The notes under the pieces are model-generated. The model did no database searches. It had not been told where the DNA came from and was given only the letters and a program-made list of their open reading frames with translations. The position numbers were made by a program, and so were the translations under genes. Shown here in pieces: positions 46,205 to 59,989 of a DNA stretch of 64,000 nt (its first letter is position 1; each line of letters begins with the position of its first letter). Source of the stretch: Campylorhamphus procurvoides (Eukaryota; Chordata; Aves; Passeriformes; Dendrocolaptidae); NCBI GenBank assembly GCA_013396655.1, contig WBMV01009260.1, positions 7,293-71,292 on the forward strand, in the 5' to 3' direction.

Positions 46205-48670
46205 CTAGAAGCAGAGAAATGAAAAATAAAACAAGTCAGAAAAGCAATCAATTAATAAATAGATCAGTGGATTAATAAATGAAGGCAGCACATTAGTGTC
46301 ATGGTGTTTGTTTAGGCTTTCAGGGAAACAGAGACGTCCCTCCCTGGAGACTGCAGCCCCGTCACACTTTATCCATGCTGCACTCATTATTCCCTTCCCT
46401 TTTAGTACCTTTCCCTTTAGATTCATACCTCTTCCACCACAAGTACTATTTTACATCCATACTTAAAATAGATATGCAGTTATAGCAAAATACACAAAAT
46501 TTATATATACATATTGTAGGATTTATAAACTGTATACTATTTATAATGTATATGTGAATGTTCACATGCATGTAAATAAAAATCTCATTTCTGCCAAGTC
46601 GACTTGGAGATGGATTAAACATTTAGGACTATTTTTTCCCCTTATGGTAGTTGTTCCCATTCTTTTTCCCCAGGGTCTGTCAGCCTTGTTGTCCTGGATG
46701 GGGGATCCCCAGACCACAGAACAAGCTCCACTCCAGAGTGCTCAGAAAAGAGAAATAAATAAATCACCAAGATTTGAGCCACAGCCTCAGCAGAGCCAGG
46801 CTGGGAGGCTGAGCCCTAATGGCAAATCTGAATTGTTCCCTTGTTCTGAGCTTTGGTTTGAAGCAGGGATGCTTTGTCAACACTGGCTGGAAATTCCCTC
46901 TTCTACAAGCCCCTACATTGTATTTTGGAGACATTTCTCCAAGCACACCAGCAGTGTGGTTGAACAAGATTATTCTTGCTCTGCAGGAGGAAGAACTGAA
47001 GCTGAGTTGGGGGTTTCAGAGACTGCAGGAGGGGTACAAACCTCCTCCTGGGCTGTCTCCAAAACAGCTGGATGTTCCCTGAACACGAGACTTGATAAAA
47101 TCTATAAAGATCAGGTAGTGAAGCAGAGACTAGATTCCAAGGCAAGGTTTCTCCTTTGAGGTTGTAACCATTGCACCAAGCTGGCTGTGGTATATCCTAC
47201 CCACCTGCCCAAAATCATTATGCTGGAGCAAGTACAGATCCTTAAATCCCATCAACAGGATCACCTGGCTAGGAGGAAGAGTCCTGAATCCCCAGTTATG
47301 CCCTTTAGAGAGGACCTATCACTGTAGAATTCAGAACTTATTTACAAAATTTAACAATAGCAATTATATAAACCTACTCACAGCAGGGAGTTTTCATCCA
47401 AACCACTGCTGTGGTGGCTGCCAGAAGCATCAGCAACCGAGCTGTAATGAAGGGGAAATTCACCCAGGAGCTCAAAACCAAATAAATGTGCCTCTCATTG
47501 TGCCATGAAAGCTTTCCAAACCCTGGGCACTGGTGGCTTGCCAAGGAAAGCCTGTTCCAAAGGTGGGGTTTCATCCCTTGGAAGCCCAGCAGCTTCTCCC
47601 AGCAGGAGCAAGGCTTCCCACCCTCTTGGACTCACTGGTCAGGCAGATATTTCCCAGAACTGAAATCCAGGCTGGGCATGAGGAACAAAAGAGACATGGA
47701 CTGGGAGAAAGCAGAGACTTATCCCTCACATACACAAGACAACAATGGATGCCAAGATATGTGCTGGGCTTCAGAGGACCTGCCTGTGGACACCTAGCAC
47801 TTAAATTTCCATCCCAGGAGCTCTTTCTGGAGGGCAGCTTTGGTGGCTTCTTGAGAAGGTCAACAGCTGTGGCCATCAAACCTCACAGGTGATCCTCAAA
47901 GCTTCTGGGCTCTAGAAGATCTTCCAGCCCTACCAGGTTATGGCTTTGAGCTGCCTGGTCATTCTCCACCTTCACACAGCTCTCCTTGTAGAAATAGTAC
48001 CAACATGACACCTCAAAGCTGCATTCCCACCATGTTTCCCTTCCAAGGAGACAATCCACAAGCAGGTGACACATGGACCATGCCTTTAGCTCTCCTCCTT
48101 AATGAGAGGCTGCTGCCTGGGTTGGCTGGTTCTTTTTTCCTCAGCTCCAACACTGCCAGCATCCAATCCCCCAAGAAATGACAAGCCCTCTTTTATTTTC
48201 CACAGTGGGGTTACCTGTGAGCTGGGGTGGAGGAGAAGGGGGGACATGTCACAGCATGATGCCACATCATATGTGGCACTTAAGGACACAGTTTAGTGGT
48301 AGGTTTGGCAGTGCCAGGTAGATGGTTGAACACAATCTTAGACATCTTTCCCAACCTAAGTGATTCTGTGATCATGTTCTCTGTGGCTTTTCTGGAAGAT
48401 GCTGAGATGACTGGTTTCACAGTCACTCCCTGCTTCATGGGGGAATAAGTGGATATCTCTTTGGAACATGGGATTAGATCTGCATGGTAAACCATAAATT
48501 CTCCCCATCAGCATCGGACCCTCACTGTGCAAAACACCACGCAAACAATAAGAAGCCATCCCCTTCCCAGATGCTTCTCACATAAATTAACAATTTTTCT
48601 CTTTCAGTGGAGATCAGAGAGGGGGAAAAAAATAACCCCATTGTTTTTTTTCTTGATAAAAAAATATTTT

Positions 48671-48905
48671 CATAGAATCATTGAGGTCTAAAGGGACCTC
48701 TGAGATCATCAAGTCCAACCTTGGACCAATCACCGCTTTGTCAACTAGACCAGAGCACTGAGTGCCACATCCAGTTCTTCCTTGAGCACTCAAGGGATGG
48801 GGACTCCACCACTTCCATCAGCAGCCCCTTCCAATCCCTGACCACCTTCTCAGTGAAAAGCCTTTTTTCACCTTTTCATGTCCAGCTGAACCTCAACTCC
48901 TTTCT
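48671..48905 (-). mobile_element. CR1 LINE 3' fragment
   Basis: The plus strand begins CATAGAATCATTGAGGTCTA and continues GATCATCAAGTCCAACCTTG and GGGGACTCCACCACTTCC. This is the reverse complement of a CR1 3' end of a somewhat different subfamily from the 31.7-kb copy. 5'-truncated. Confidence 0.9.
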
Positions 48906-51734
48906 TCCCATAAAGAAGCTCTTTGCCTGAAGCAGCAATATCTTTATCCCAAGTGCCAGAGCACAGGTGGTGGCAGGATCTCACACTCCCCTGGTGCACT
49001 GGAAACCAAATTCCTTTCAGGCTGCCTTTGCCAGGGAACAAGACAGACTCCAAGGACATAAGGGAGGACTGTGGGACATGACAGGAGTCACACTGGACAG
49101 GGAACAGGTTGGAGACACCAAGTTTCCAAACAGCAGTTCCCAGGAGGTATCGCAATAACTTCTCTCCAGACTGAAATATTTCCATTTCAGTCAAAACATG
49201 TTGGGTGCTATTTTTGCCAAAAAATCAACTCTTTGAGGAGGGAGAGGAAGGAAAGCATTTTCCAACTAAATATCTAAAATATTCTTTCTTTCACTTTGCC
49301 GTTTTTCTATCCACAAGGACAGTTTTCTCTGCATTTCTACATATTGTTCCTTATAGGAGTTGAGCTCTAATAAAGAGACATCTGTGATATCTTGTAAAGC
49401 AGCAATCATTTCAAAACATTTATACTATTTCCTGAGCCCACTCAACATGCAGTGTGCACACCTACTATTTTTAAATACTGAAGGACAAAATAAAATAGAC
49501 CAGATTCTTTTTTTCCCCTCCTAAAAGACACTATTCCCAAAATAAGTGGTTGTAATCCTGGGCTATAGTTTAATGGAATGAAAGGTTTTGTTCATTGCTG
49601 GCACAAAATGACTGTTTTGTCCAGAAATTTTGCTGTCCAAAAAAAATTGCAGCAAAGTAGGAAGGGGAAAAGAAAATGTTAGACCTTGACCTAGACAGAC
49701 AATATAGGAAATTGTCTGCATAGCAAGGAAGAGGCTGTTGCTCCTGGGCCAGAATGTGAGTTAGTTTTACAGGAGGTTTTTAATAGGCTACTTTTTTTTT
49801 CTTGCATTAAAAATTGCAAAATTAGAAGGGAAAAAAAATGTAGGAAAAAAATTTATGAGGAAAGAAGCTGTCACTGGTCCATTTAAAGCCTGTTGGAGGC
49901 TAATTATGAACACTTAGTTGCTGTAGTTGGTGTATTAGAACAGCAGAGGGGACAAGGAGGAAAAGGGGAGCCACTCAAGGTGCTGTAAAGTCTCTGCATC
50001 ACCAGGTTTCCAGGTGAAGGGCCACCAGAAGAGAATATTACTTCAATTTTCATTACAGTTTAGAGAAAAGAAATCAAGGATGAGGTCCAAGAGACTCAGT
50101 CCTTAAGTGTGAACTCTGTTCTTAACTCCTACCTCACTAAAGGTAGGAGTCATAGGTTTGGACACCACCTCTGCATGACTTTCCTAATACCACATGAAAT
50201 GCATGTAAAGTTCATCATATAACCCCAACCCCATAGATTGGGCCTTACAAGTGAACCCTTCCTGCATTTCCTGAGCATTTCCACTCAAATCAGACCTCTG
50301 CCAGGTGGAATTAGGAAACTCAATCTCATTTCTCTCATGACATCTTCCCCTTCCCCTGGTGAAATGATTCCCTCCCCATGACTGAGCTCCATGAGATCAC
50401 TTATGCCACAAATCCATACCTAGCAAAAAACTCATAGGGGCAAATTCAAGACAATTTTGTCATCTCAGAACCAGAAACCCTGTTGGCCCCACAAACTAAA
50501 CAAAACTGAAAAAGAATTATATATATAGACCTTTGCCTAGTGACATCCAGTCCTCTTTCTTGCTTATTCCTACACTGTAAGGGAACAAGAGTTTTCAATG
50601 TGTTATCATGTGCAGATTAGAATTTTCCTAATGTACCAGCCAAGGCTCAGCAAGCAGAGTTGCCAGACAAAAACCTTGTTAAAAGTCTTTTCAAACATGC
50701 ACATTTTATAGCCAGGAAGTTTCTGTATTGATCCTAAGCAAGTTATTTTAGATGATGTTTCTGATATTTCTGCAACAAAACATCATATATACCAAGGCTT
50801 TCCAGAGCTGATGGTAACAGGACTTCAAAAGACTTATTAAACATCATTTCTCAAGGATCATACTGATATCTGCTCAAAGTCAAGATGAAGCTTGATATGG
50901 AAAAGGATTTCCCCATGTTCAGTTGCTTCCATGTTCTAACAGCATCCTTTGAAGACCCTGAGCTGTCCAGATCTTGTCCACAACATCAAATCTTAGTCTA
51001 AAATCTGATACCAGGTCTATCCATGGCTGATTCCCCTCCACTCTTTCCAAACTCCCAGGAGATTTTAACTCCTCCTTGGTCAGTCACTACAGAAGGACAA
51101 ATGTTTGTCATCCTCTCAGTCCCACCACCTCCACCCACCCAGCCCAGTGGTGCAGAATCAAACCCCAATTCCAGATGTGCAAACATAACTCAATGGCTTT
51201 GGGGTTGCTATTTCCCAGGCCACCAATTGTTGTCCTTCCTGCTGAGACTTGGGAGTAGGAGAGAAATGGAAGGCAGCCATAACAGACATAGAAAAAAGAA
51301 TTGAAAAAGAAAAAAATAAAAGGTACTGGAATAAATATACCATCTCCCAGGAAAAAAATAAAAACAAACCAGAACACTATTTCAATGCACATTCATTTCA
51401 GCTTATTTCCAGCATATTGAAATAAAATTGAACAGCTCTCAAGAGGCTGTCTGGGGAGTTTGAAGTGGATAAACTGCAGCAGGAAAGGACGTGGTAGGAG
51501 AGGAATTACTGAGTACTTCCTTCAGTCTTAGCCTCTGATTAAATATGACCTCTCTCTGTGTGCAGACTAGCCCCGCAGAAAATAATATCCAAGACTGCAT
51601 GTCCAGTAATACAAGTCAAAATGTCCTCTGAGAAATACATGAGGTTGTTCACTGCAGCTTTTCCCACCAATATGTCAAATGTCCTGACTTTCCTACCAGA
51701 ACATGAAGGGGTCCAATAACTCTGGGTTGGGTGT

Positions 51735-52448
51735 GGGAATCTCATATGGTTTAACAAGCCCAAGTGCAAGGTGCTGCTCCTGGGTTGGGGCAACCCTTGG
51801 TGTCAATCCAAGCTGAGGGATAAACAGTTTGACAGCAGCCCTGGGGAGGAGGACTTTGGGGTGCTGGTGGGTGAGAGGCTGAACATGAACCAGCCCAGAA
51901 ACCCACCATTGTTGGGCTGATCCCACACTGTGGACAGGAGGGCAAGGGGGGATTCTGCAGTTCTTCCCCACTCAGGTGAGATGCCACCTGCAAGGCTGCC
52001 TCCAGCTCTGGGGTTCCCAGCACAAGAAGGACATGGAGCTGCTGGAGCAAGTCCAGAGGAGGCCACAGAGATGATTAGAGATGGAGCACCTCAGCTATGA
52101 GGAAAGTGTCAGAGAATTGAGTTTGTTCAGCCTGGAAAAGAGAAGGCTTTGTGGTGACCTACAGAAAAGATAGAGAGAGACTACAAGGGCAATGGCTTCA
52201 CACTGACAGAGAGTAGCTGTAGATTGGATATTAGAAAAAAAGTTCTTTACTGTGAGTGTGCTGAGGTACTGGAATAGGTTGTCCAGAGAAGTTGTGGATG
52301 TCTCATCCCTGGAAGTGTTCAAGACCAGGTTGGATAGGGCTTGGAGCAGCCTGGTCTAGTGAAAGGTGTTCCTGTCCATGGCAAGATGTTGGAACTAGAC
52401 GGGCTCTAAGATCCCTTCCAACCTAAACTATTCTATGATGACTCTATG
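51735..52448 (+). mobile_element. CR1 LINE 3' fragment (longest in the window)
   Basis: About 710 bases in plus orientation. It starts in the ORF2 end (GGTTTAACAAGCCCAAGTGC, CTGGGTTGGGGCAACCC) and passes through GAGGAGGACTTTGGGGTGCT. It ends with GATCCCTTCCAACCTAAAC and ATTCTATGATGACTCTATG, the CR1 3' tail. Frames are broken, so it is a dead copy. It lies antisense to TBX5 in intron 7. Confidence 0.92.
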
Positions 52449-53753
52449 GTATGTTCTCAACCAGTGCTTCCACTGCTCCTCTGAACGGTGCAGCCCAAAG
52501 AGGTCACTGCAAGAAACCTGAGAATCAGACAGAGCTATCATTATCAGGCACAGAAAAAGGTAGATTCCTGCAGAAAAAATGCCACTGTTCATCTTGGAGT
52601 AAGAAGAACACAAGAGGAGAGGGCGGGTGGATGTTGGCCACAAGAGATGACAGCTTGCACCCCTTCGTGCTTGGCTGAGCTTCTCCAGGTCGGGTCTTGC
52701 TGAGCAGATCCCCCAAAGAAGGTCCAACAGAAGAAACTGCAGCTACTCTGTGGTACCTGAGCTGAGCTTCTCACTTTAAAAGAGCTGTGGATAACCTCCA
52801 GTGAGGTCTGTAGACCTTTATTTTGGTTCCCATCTGAATTCCATCAAACTCTATAGAACATATCACAAGTCTACGGTTTCCACTGGGACTTTGACCAGGG
52901 AAATTTCCTCAGGGATGTTTGCTGGAGGAAAGCATCAGCTCTCCAACAGATGTTATAACTCTAAGTCTTACACTGAAATGTTTCAGACAGCACGTGGCTC
53001 TTGGGAGATTTCAGTGGCAGAACATAGGAAATGGAAGTGGATGTAAAGATGTGATGGGAAGACACAAGAAAAACAGGGTTGTTTGCAGTGGACTGAGACT
53101 GACTTGCATTAGTCAGCCTGGTGCCCCTCAGTCCAACATGATGTTAACATGCCGAGGTAAACAACCCCTAGAGGCTGATCCATCTATCCTACTGGCACCT
53201 CAAAATGCACTGTCATGTCTGTCACACCAGCTCTGAATGATGGAACTGATTTTATGTCCTTTGTGTCTGGCTCAGTTTCTGTTCTCGATTACGCATGGGA
53301 ATCTTTGAAAAAACTCCTTTGGAGCCAACAAGATTACTGTGGATTAATGCCAAAGGCAGCAAACTATGGCTCGTGATCTTTGACAGAGAAAACCTACCCA
53401 TAACATACCCATCACTCTTGTCTGTCCTGTGGATCACTCTGGATCTTTGTCTCACTTTGAAAGGAGCCAACAAGGCAGCCAAGAGCCACCATTTAATGGA
53501 ATCATCATTCCTCTCAGAACCTTTCCCAATAAGAAGCTTCAAGGACTAAATTGCATTGGTTTGAGTGAACTGTAACTGCTGTGTGGGACTTCCAGAAGCA
53601 CTTCAGCACCCATAACAACCACCAAAGACAATGGGAGTTGCAGATGACCAGCAAAAATTGGCTACAGGGTTTAACAGAATTGCTCTCTTACAGTGCTCTA
53701 GCCCCAGACACACAAACTCTTCTCCCCTGCTGCCCTTTGGCAGTCACAGATTA

Positions 53754-53780
53754 AAATAATAATAATTATAATAATAAAAA
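53754..53780. repeat. Short (AAT)n-like microsatellite
   Basis: AAATAATAATAATTATAATAATAAAA is an interrupted AAT trinucleotide run in intron 7. Confidence 0.8.
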
Positions 53781-55019
53781 CTGTGTCTTGCATGTAACCC
53801 CCCAAATGACCCAATAGCTGTGGTTTGTCAGTACAGCTCCATTAGCTCTCAATGTATGGAGACTTTTCAGGGCAAAGTCCTACACTGGCATCTGCAATGC
53901 AGATCTCGTCTCTCTGCATAAACTTCATCCTCTCCCTGTTTCTGCCATGTGTTTTGCTCTTTCACTCCACACCAAAATCCCCTTAGCACAGGCAGAAGTT
54001 CTGAGTGGACACAAAAGGGATTTTTACAGCACAGAGGGGCAAGAGATCCAAAAGGAATATTTTACTTGAGATTTCCAGCATCATTTTTACCTGATTTATG
54101 TTTTTCAACTACAGCAGAACTACAGGGTACAGATGTAGGATAACTCACATGCCTCTGTGCATTTGCCTCTTTTTTTCTTTCTTTTTAATGCTTCTGTGTA
54201 TTTTTCCTTAATCAAGGAAAAAACAAATTCAATCTTATGCTCAGAAACTTGAAAACTGGGAGAAATCTATTCTTCCAGAGCACCCATCCTCCAAAAGAGG
54301 CTGATAAAAGGGCCCTGTGTTCTTCAGAAAGAAAGGCAGTGGGGGCAAAATGAGCATGTATCAGAAGTCTGTGCTCACTGGAACTTGAATCTCTCTGGAG
54401 CTCGTGGTTCTTCTTTTGAATGAAATCATCTGAAAGGCTTAACATCACTACTGAATGAAGTTTACTACTCTCTCACAGCCAAAGGTGCAAGGAGATCACC
54501 ACTAGGGCTGGTTGGATGGCAGTTCTTTCTCTTAGAATGGACTTCATCTCATATAATTTTAGCTATTTAAACTCAGGGAACTGCTCTAAGCAAATCATTC
54601 AGGCTCTGCAGGTGAGACAGGCAGGAGGAGAGCTCCTCACCCACCCTGCCACCCATGGGTTGAGCTCTCAAAGGAAAGAAGCTTTGCAGGGAATTAAGAA
54701 ACATTTTACATTTAAATAAAGAAAACATAGAGATGTTGAGGTTTTCCTCAGCATGAGAAAGTCCTTCCCTCCATGGCTGTACCCCTTAATGAGATGAGCA
54801 GTGACCTGATGAATGTCAGGTCACCAGTTTCTGATACAAAAGGCTGTGCACTGTTATAAAAATGTGCCTTTTTGCCAGCTAAGCTTTTTCATGATGAAGG
54901 AATAGCACTAAAACCACACCCCATCATATTCTCCAAAGGGCATAAATAGACATCGCTCTCCTAAAACCAAGAGAGACCTACTTATACCTGCCAGCTAGAG
55001 AGTGGGTCCATCACTGGGA

Positions 55020-55340
55020 AACAACTTCATACACATACATTTATGTATTAAACCATATTTTATATACATTTAATAGCATTTTAGTATAAATTTATATGTT
55101 AAACCTATATAAACCCACAAAAGGTAGGTCATAGTTCTCTAGCATACTTGATCCTGAATGGTTCTTTATCTTACAGACACAATCTATTTTTCATATATAC
55201 AACTTATTTATACAACTTATTTTATATATGTTTTCATATATTTTTATATCATTTTGCATATATTCATATTTATATATGAAGAAAACCACAAAGGTGGGCG
55301 CACGTTTTCAACCTTGAATGGGTCTTTATTTTACTATAAT
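55020..55340. repeat. AT-rich patch with a diverged direct repeat
   Basis: Very AT-rich sequence with many TATATA runs. A segment at 55111-55173 (ACCCACAAAAGGTAGG to TGAATGGTTCTTTATCTTAC) resembles 55281-55334 (AACCACAAAGGTGGG to TGAATGGGTCTTTATTTTAC). This suggests an old duplication of about 165-170 bases. Confidence 0.55.
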
Positions 55341-57262
55341 AATCTTATCCTGCCCTCCCTTAAAAAAATGCCATCTTTGTAAAGACACACAGCCATTTCT
55401 ATGCCATTGGGACAGAGGATAAGTTATTAAGGAAGTGAACATCAAAAATTATCCTGTAAAGCCAAGGCTGGGGATTTTAACCCTTTCAACCCCACCAGGT
55501 CTCAGCGGGTGTATTTATATATTCCAAGTGTTTCTGTTCACTGTATCATCGACTACAACCGCAGCCCTGCATAAAAATGCCAAGCAATTTTTAGCATGGC
55601 TTGATGCCATGCTCTTCATATGGCACCAAGCCCTTTCTAATAGTCCTCACTGTTCTACCTCCTCCCTCCCTCTCCAAAAAAACCCCACCAGGAATGTAAA
55701 CCTTCAAATCTTGCCATTGACCATAATGAAAGGGTGGTTTAGCAGCAAAAAAAATGAGGAGGGGACATCATTACTCAAGTTCCAGTAGAGGCTGAGAGGC
55801 TGGCACAGGGTGGGGGGAAGTTATTTCAAGTGGTAGTGCACCCATAAATAAATAAATATTGACACGTTATGCCAGGGTCTGTGCTGTCGTTGGAAAGGGC
55901 AGGCAGGGAACACAGGGCACATTCAGAAGACCACAGAGATGATTTAGATTGAGAAGATTAAGTGTTACATATGCCTTTTTTATACATATATATTGGCTTT
56001 TCTGGGGCTGAGCCTGACAATGTTTGCACACAGGAGTACATTTGCCCATTTGAGGAGGGTTATGGGCGTGTTTGCAAGATTACAGGAATTATTTGTTGCC
56101 TGAGAGCATGATTTTCCTGGCTGTGGAGAGCCCTGCTCAGGTCATCAACCACAGCAACCAGAAGAGACTCTGACATCTGTGCTCCAGCCTGTGGTGACCA
56201 CCTACAGCTGGTCCTGGGAGGGCAGTGGGAAAAGCCCTCCCATCAGAAGGTCACAGAGCAGGTCCCTGCAGTCCTCCACCAAGAACCAGCACTGCTGATC
56301 CTGGAGAAAAAGGGTTTGGAGTCACTCCTCCCCTTCTGGATGGAAAATGCTATGTTGAGTATCTACATTTGTCCTAGGTATAATCATGGGTATGGCAGTG
56401 TTCCTGCAAAACATTTGCACCAGGAAGCAGCTTGACACATGGACCAAGATCCAAGTGAATTGAAAGGCATGAAGTTAATCACCAGCAGGACCTGACATTT
56501 AGAAAAGGACATTAAATAAGACTTTCAAACAAGATTTAGGCTTGATTTTCAGCTAAAGTACTTACATCCAAAGCTGAGATTCAAAAAGGTCTCCTCAGCC
56601 ACCTGGCACTGGAGATCCCATGTTTTCTAGCACTTTCATCCTTCAGCCCGAAACCACCACATCTGCACTCCTACTCTGCACATCCAGAACAATCCAGGCA
56701 AACAGCCCCTCCTGCCAAAGACCCTCAAAAGCCAGTGACAACACAACACAGGGCTCTACACCAAGATCTCCAGAGGCACCCTTAACAAACACACTCCTAA
56801 AACAAGGCTGTGAGCTTTGCCTTTAAAGCCCTCTCCCCTGAGATAAAAAACAACTCTTCCACAGTAGCCTGGTGGCCACAGCTTCTCTGAGCTAGTCCAA
56901 GTCTCTGGTTGCTTTAAACAGGTCTAAGCCCACGTGCAGCCACAGAGATGCCTGTTTAGCACAAAGCTAGAGGTTCTTCTGGATGGGGACATGTCAGAAA
57001 CAAAGATGAGTCCCTGCAGCTAGGAGGACAACCCACAACCTGCAAACTAGCATTGAAGGTATCCACCTCAGGGCAGGAGGTCCTGAATTTTGGCCCCACA
57101 TCCTGATGGTATGGCAGCAACCTGATGTAAAAGGCACATTCAGACCCCAGAGAAGAGACTACCACTATGCCCCAGCTTAGCCCAAGCCTCAAGTGACATG
57201 CAAAGCAAAACCTGGGTGGTTCTCATGGTCCTGAGTGAGTCCCCATGATGGAGACACATTAC

Positions 57263-57354
57263 CTCTGCATCCTGGACATCCTGTGGAGCTCCATGTCGTC
57301 GCTGCCACGGAAACCTTTCGCGAAAGGGTTGTTCTCAATCTTTAACTGGGTGAT
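57263..57354 (-). CDS. TBX5: TBX5 coding exon 7 (end of the T-box DNA-binding domain)
   Basis: This 92-nt internal exon encodes 30 full codons plus two bases. It reads from ITQLKIENN through [12 protein letters not shown] to HRMSRMQ on the minus strand. It is flanked by a pyrimidine-rich acceptor ending CCCTTTCAG and by a donor AG|GTAATG. In vertebrate TBX5 this exon carries the last strand and C-terminal helices of the T-box, where the FAKGFR segment inserts into the DNA minor groove. Human exon 7 is also 92 nt (c.664-755), so the first residue here should be Ile222. The Arg of KGFRG, at 57307-57309, should then be Arg237, a residue mutated in Holt-Oram syndrome. It is intact here and coded CGT. 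The exon is a fragment of a nuclear transcription factor that acts with NKX2-5 and GATA4 in heart and limb. No frameshift or stop is seen. Confidence 0.97.
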
Positions 57355-58639
57355 CTGAAAGGGAGGAAACGCAGCGAGTTCATCTCAAGTCCAAGGCATG
57401 GCCTGGGAGAGAGGGGATACTGTTTATTAAACTCTAGTCGGTAGGGATTGGAGGGAAACACCTTTCAGGAGCTCTGGTCCTCCTTCAGCTCAGGCATTGA
57501 CCACTCCAGATGGGCCTTCCTCTAGATTGCTCCACTGGAAAAATATGTCCTGTCAACAGCCTCTCACTTCTCCCAGGCTTGTCCCATAACTAACACGTGG
57601 GACTGCACATGCACACACAGATTTCTCTCTGGAGGAAATCTGCTTTTTTAGAGTTCTTACTTTCTTTCTGCTGCCGGGACAGAAAAGGCTGCGCTGGCCA
57701 GAGGACCAGGAATGGAAGTCATATTGTCTGAACAAATCCCATTGACACCAAGCATGTTTTCATCAACGTGCAGCCTTGACCTAAACCTTAACTCTCAGAC
57801 CCTGCATCCTCTCACTCAGACCACTGAAGCTCACTCTTTCTGTATTTCAGGCCAGCTAAATGTGCTCCAGGTGCTCTGCATCTGACATCTTGCCCCAGTC
57901 AGACCCACACCCATAAGCACTGCATGGACTAACTACCTAAAGTACCAGGAGGGCAACTTCACCTCTGACAATCAAACCCTGGAAGATTTTTTGTCTCCCC
58001 ATTAGTTTCAGGAGGAATTAAGAAGAATGAGTTTGCTCACTTAGTTGGCTACATTCTAAAGTTTACTTACAACATCTAAGTTAAACATTTAAAGTACAGG
58101 ACGTACCCTTACCCAAAGGGACTGCTCAAGGAGGTGCAATTCCCTCCTTTACACACTTCTGAAGGTCTGAGTGAGCAGGACTTTTCAACCCAGGGGTTGT
58201 CATTTAAGCAGATATTAATTGCAGGCCAGCAACACCCTGAAATTCCCTGTGGCTCTTGTACAAACTCACTCTGCCATCCCAAATTTGATGCAAATGTTGT
58301 GGTGCCTTTACCCAGCAGGACTGAGTCTGGATCAGGTGTGAGGTGGCTGATACTCAGGCAGGAGAGCCAACAGTCTCCCTTCTTCTCTTTCTCCCTCACT
58401 GCCTGGCAGTCTGAGCCCTGAGTCAGGAAAGCTGCTTGCCCAGAAGGAGAGACAACCCTCTGTTTGCCACTGGAGGAACTTCATGCACTCACCGTGTCCT
58501 ACAGAAACACCGTCCTTCCTTCCTATTGAAGGTTGGCCAATGGGAAGGAAAGAGCTCAAGATTGATGGTGGGAGAACAGAGCGAGGTTCATGTTCACCAG
58601 CTCAAGCACAAACAAGTGAACCCACCTCTTTGGCAAGAA

Positions 58640-59570
58640 TCAAAGAGGAAAATCTGGCTCAGCTACTGTCAATAGCAAACCTCGCCAGGTGTCTGCACAA
58701 CCAGATTATTTTGCTATTTTCTTGTCTTTTAGCGTATTTTTTTCCAAAGGCCATTTGTCTGTCTGCTTGCCATTTTTGCCTAATTCAGCCCCAAATCACT
58801 CACAAAGACCCTATCACCCCTACGCTTGTCCCCACAGGCACTCCCATTAAATCAGAACCATATTTAGCACATAAACTGGCCTTTGCGCTTTTCTTTTTGG
58901 TCACGCACTTAAGATTTCAAAGAGAAGGGTAAACAAACAATCTATTTGGGTCAGTTTGCCATTTGAGCCATTCTCTAGCAATAAAACAGAGGCACATTTT
59001 GTAATTAAGAGCCCTGAATAATTACACAATGAGCTGTGTATTTTGCAAAGAAACTGCCTATCGGTTTCCACTGACGAGGTGGTGACTCTTCTATAATGAA
59101 TAATAGGCATTATTCAACATTTTGAATGTTCCTGAAGCACAGTAAATGTACAAGTTGTCCTCCCTTGCCGACCCCAATGGCAATATTTGCTTGCATAAGT
59201 GAAATCCTTCACTGAGCGAGGATTTACAGTATTGGCACCAGCACACAAATGTACAAAGGGCCGGATTCATCCCAACCTAACCGAAGGCATTTTAACCAAG
59301 GCGCCTGCACTGGGAACTTCGTCTCCCAGCGTTCCTGCTGGAACCAGTGGAGGGAGATGGGGACTGCCAGAGGGCACTGGGGCTCTGAGATGGGTAGCAT
59401 TGGCTTCACAAGTCCCCAGCACTCTCCATTCACTAGCCCTTCATTTAAGGGCCTCAGATGAACACCCTGTTTGATTAATCAAGCTTTTAATCACCCGTGA
59501 AATATCAGACAAAATATCAAAAGGGACCTCGATGGTGCAAATATGCTGCTTTATGAGTAGAGAAGTCTCC
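58640..59570. promoter_or_regulatory. Candidate conserved element(s) in TBX5 intron 6
   Basis: A long repeat-free block rich in retained CpGs and developmental motifs. It has CACTTAA (NKX2-5-type, minus strand) at 58906-58912, GTAAACAAACA (forkhead-type) at 58929-58939, several AATTA/ATAATTA cores near 58995-59025, and the palindrome TTGATTAATCAA at 59471-59482. No splice-flanked coding frame matches TBX5 or another protein. It probably comprises two elements, about 58640-59220 and 59420-59570. Confidence 0.4.
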
Positions 59571-59598
59571 TAACTGGCATGAGGAACCCACAAACAAG

Positions 59599-59631
59599 GG
59601 TATTAATGGACATTAAAGGTATTAATGGACA
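59599..59631. repeat. 14-bp direct repeat
   Basis: GGTATTAATGGACA occurs at 59599-59612 and 59618-59631, a period of 19 bases. Confidence 0.8.
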
Positions 59632-59989
59632 GGTTGTGGCAGAAAACCCAGAGTGGAATCATTGCTTTCAGCCTCCTTAAAATTAGGGATTAGGGTTTGA
59701 AGGCACCTACAAACCAGGGACTACAGAAGGTTTTGAATTGCTTCTCAGATCTTTGGTGTCCTTCAGATGGCTTGGAGTTCCCACAACAGTTTCTCTACAT
59801 GATAACTCATCATCAGCCCCAACACAAAGCCAGGAGACCAAGCCAGATTTATCAAAACCATGCACAACAAAATAGAAAATAGAGAGAAAGTTAGTGAATA
59901 TCTGCTTTAAAAAACACCCCTTGGAAGGTATTTTGTTTGGCCAGTTTTTGTCTGACTTCCAAACTATTTCAGAGGTGGAAAAGCAAACG

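Larger units (their letters stand above)
46205..57262 (-). other. TBX5: TBX5 intron 7
   Basis: This 11.1-kb intron has GT (57262-57261) and AG (46206-46205) ends on the minus strand. It holds CR1 fragments at 48671-48905 (minus) and 51735-52448 (plus), an (AAT)n-like patch at 53754-53780, and an AT-rich stretch at 55020-55290 with a diverged direct repeat. 46430-46580 is very AT-rich. The remaining unique sequence contains only short chance ORFs. The longest, 46554-47159 on the plus strand, has no recognisable protein features. Confidence 0.9.

Noticed and set aside
46554..47159. 201-codon plus-strand ORF in intron 7
   Set aside because: Antisense to TBX5, no domain or splice signals I could support.
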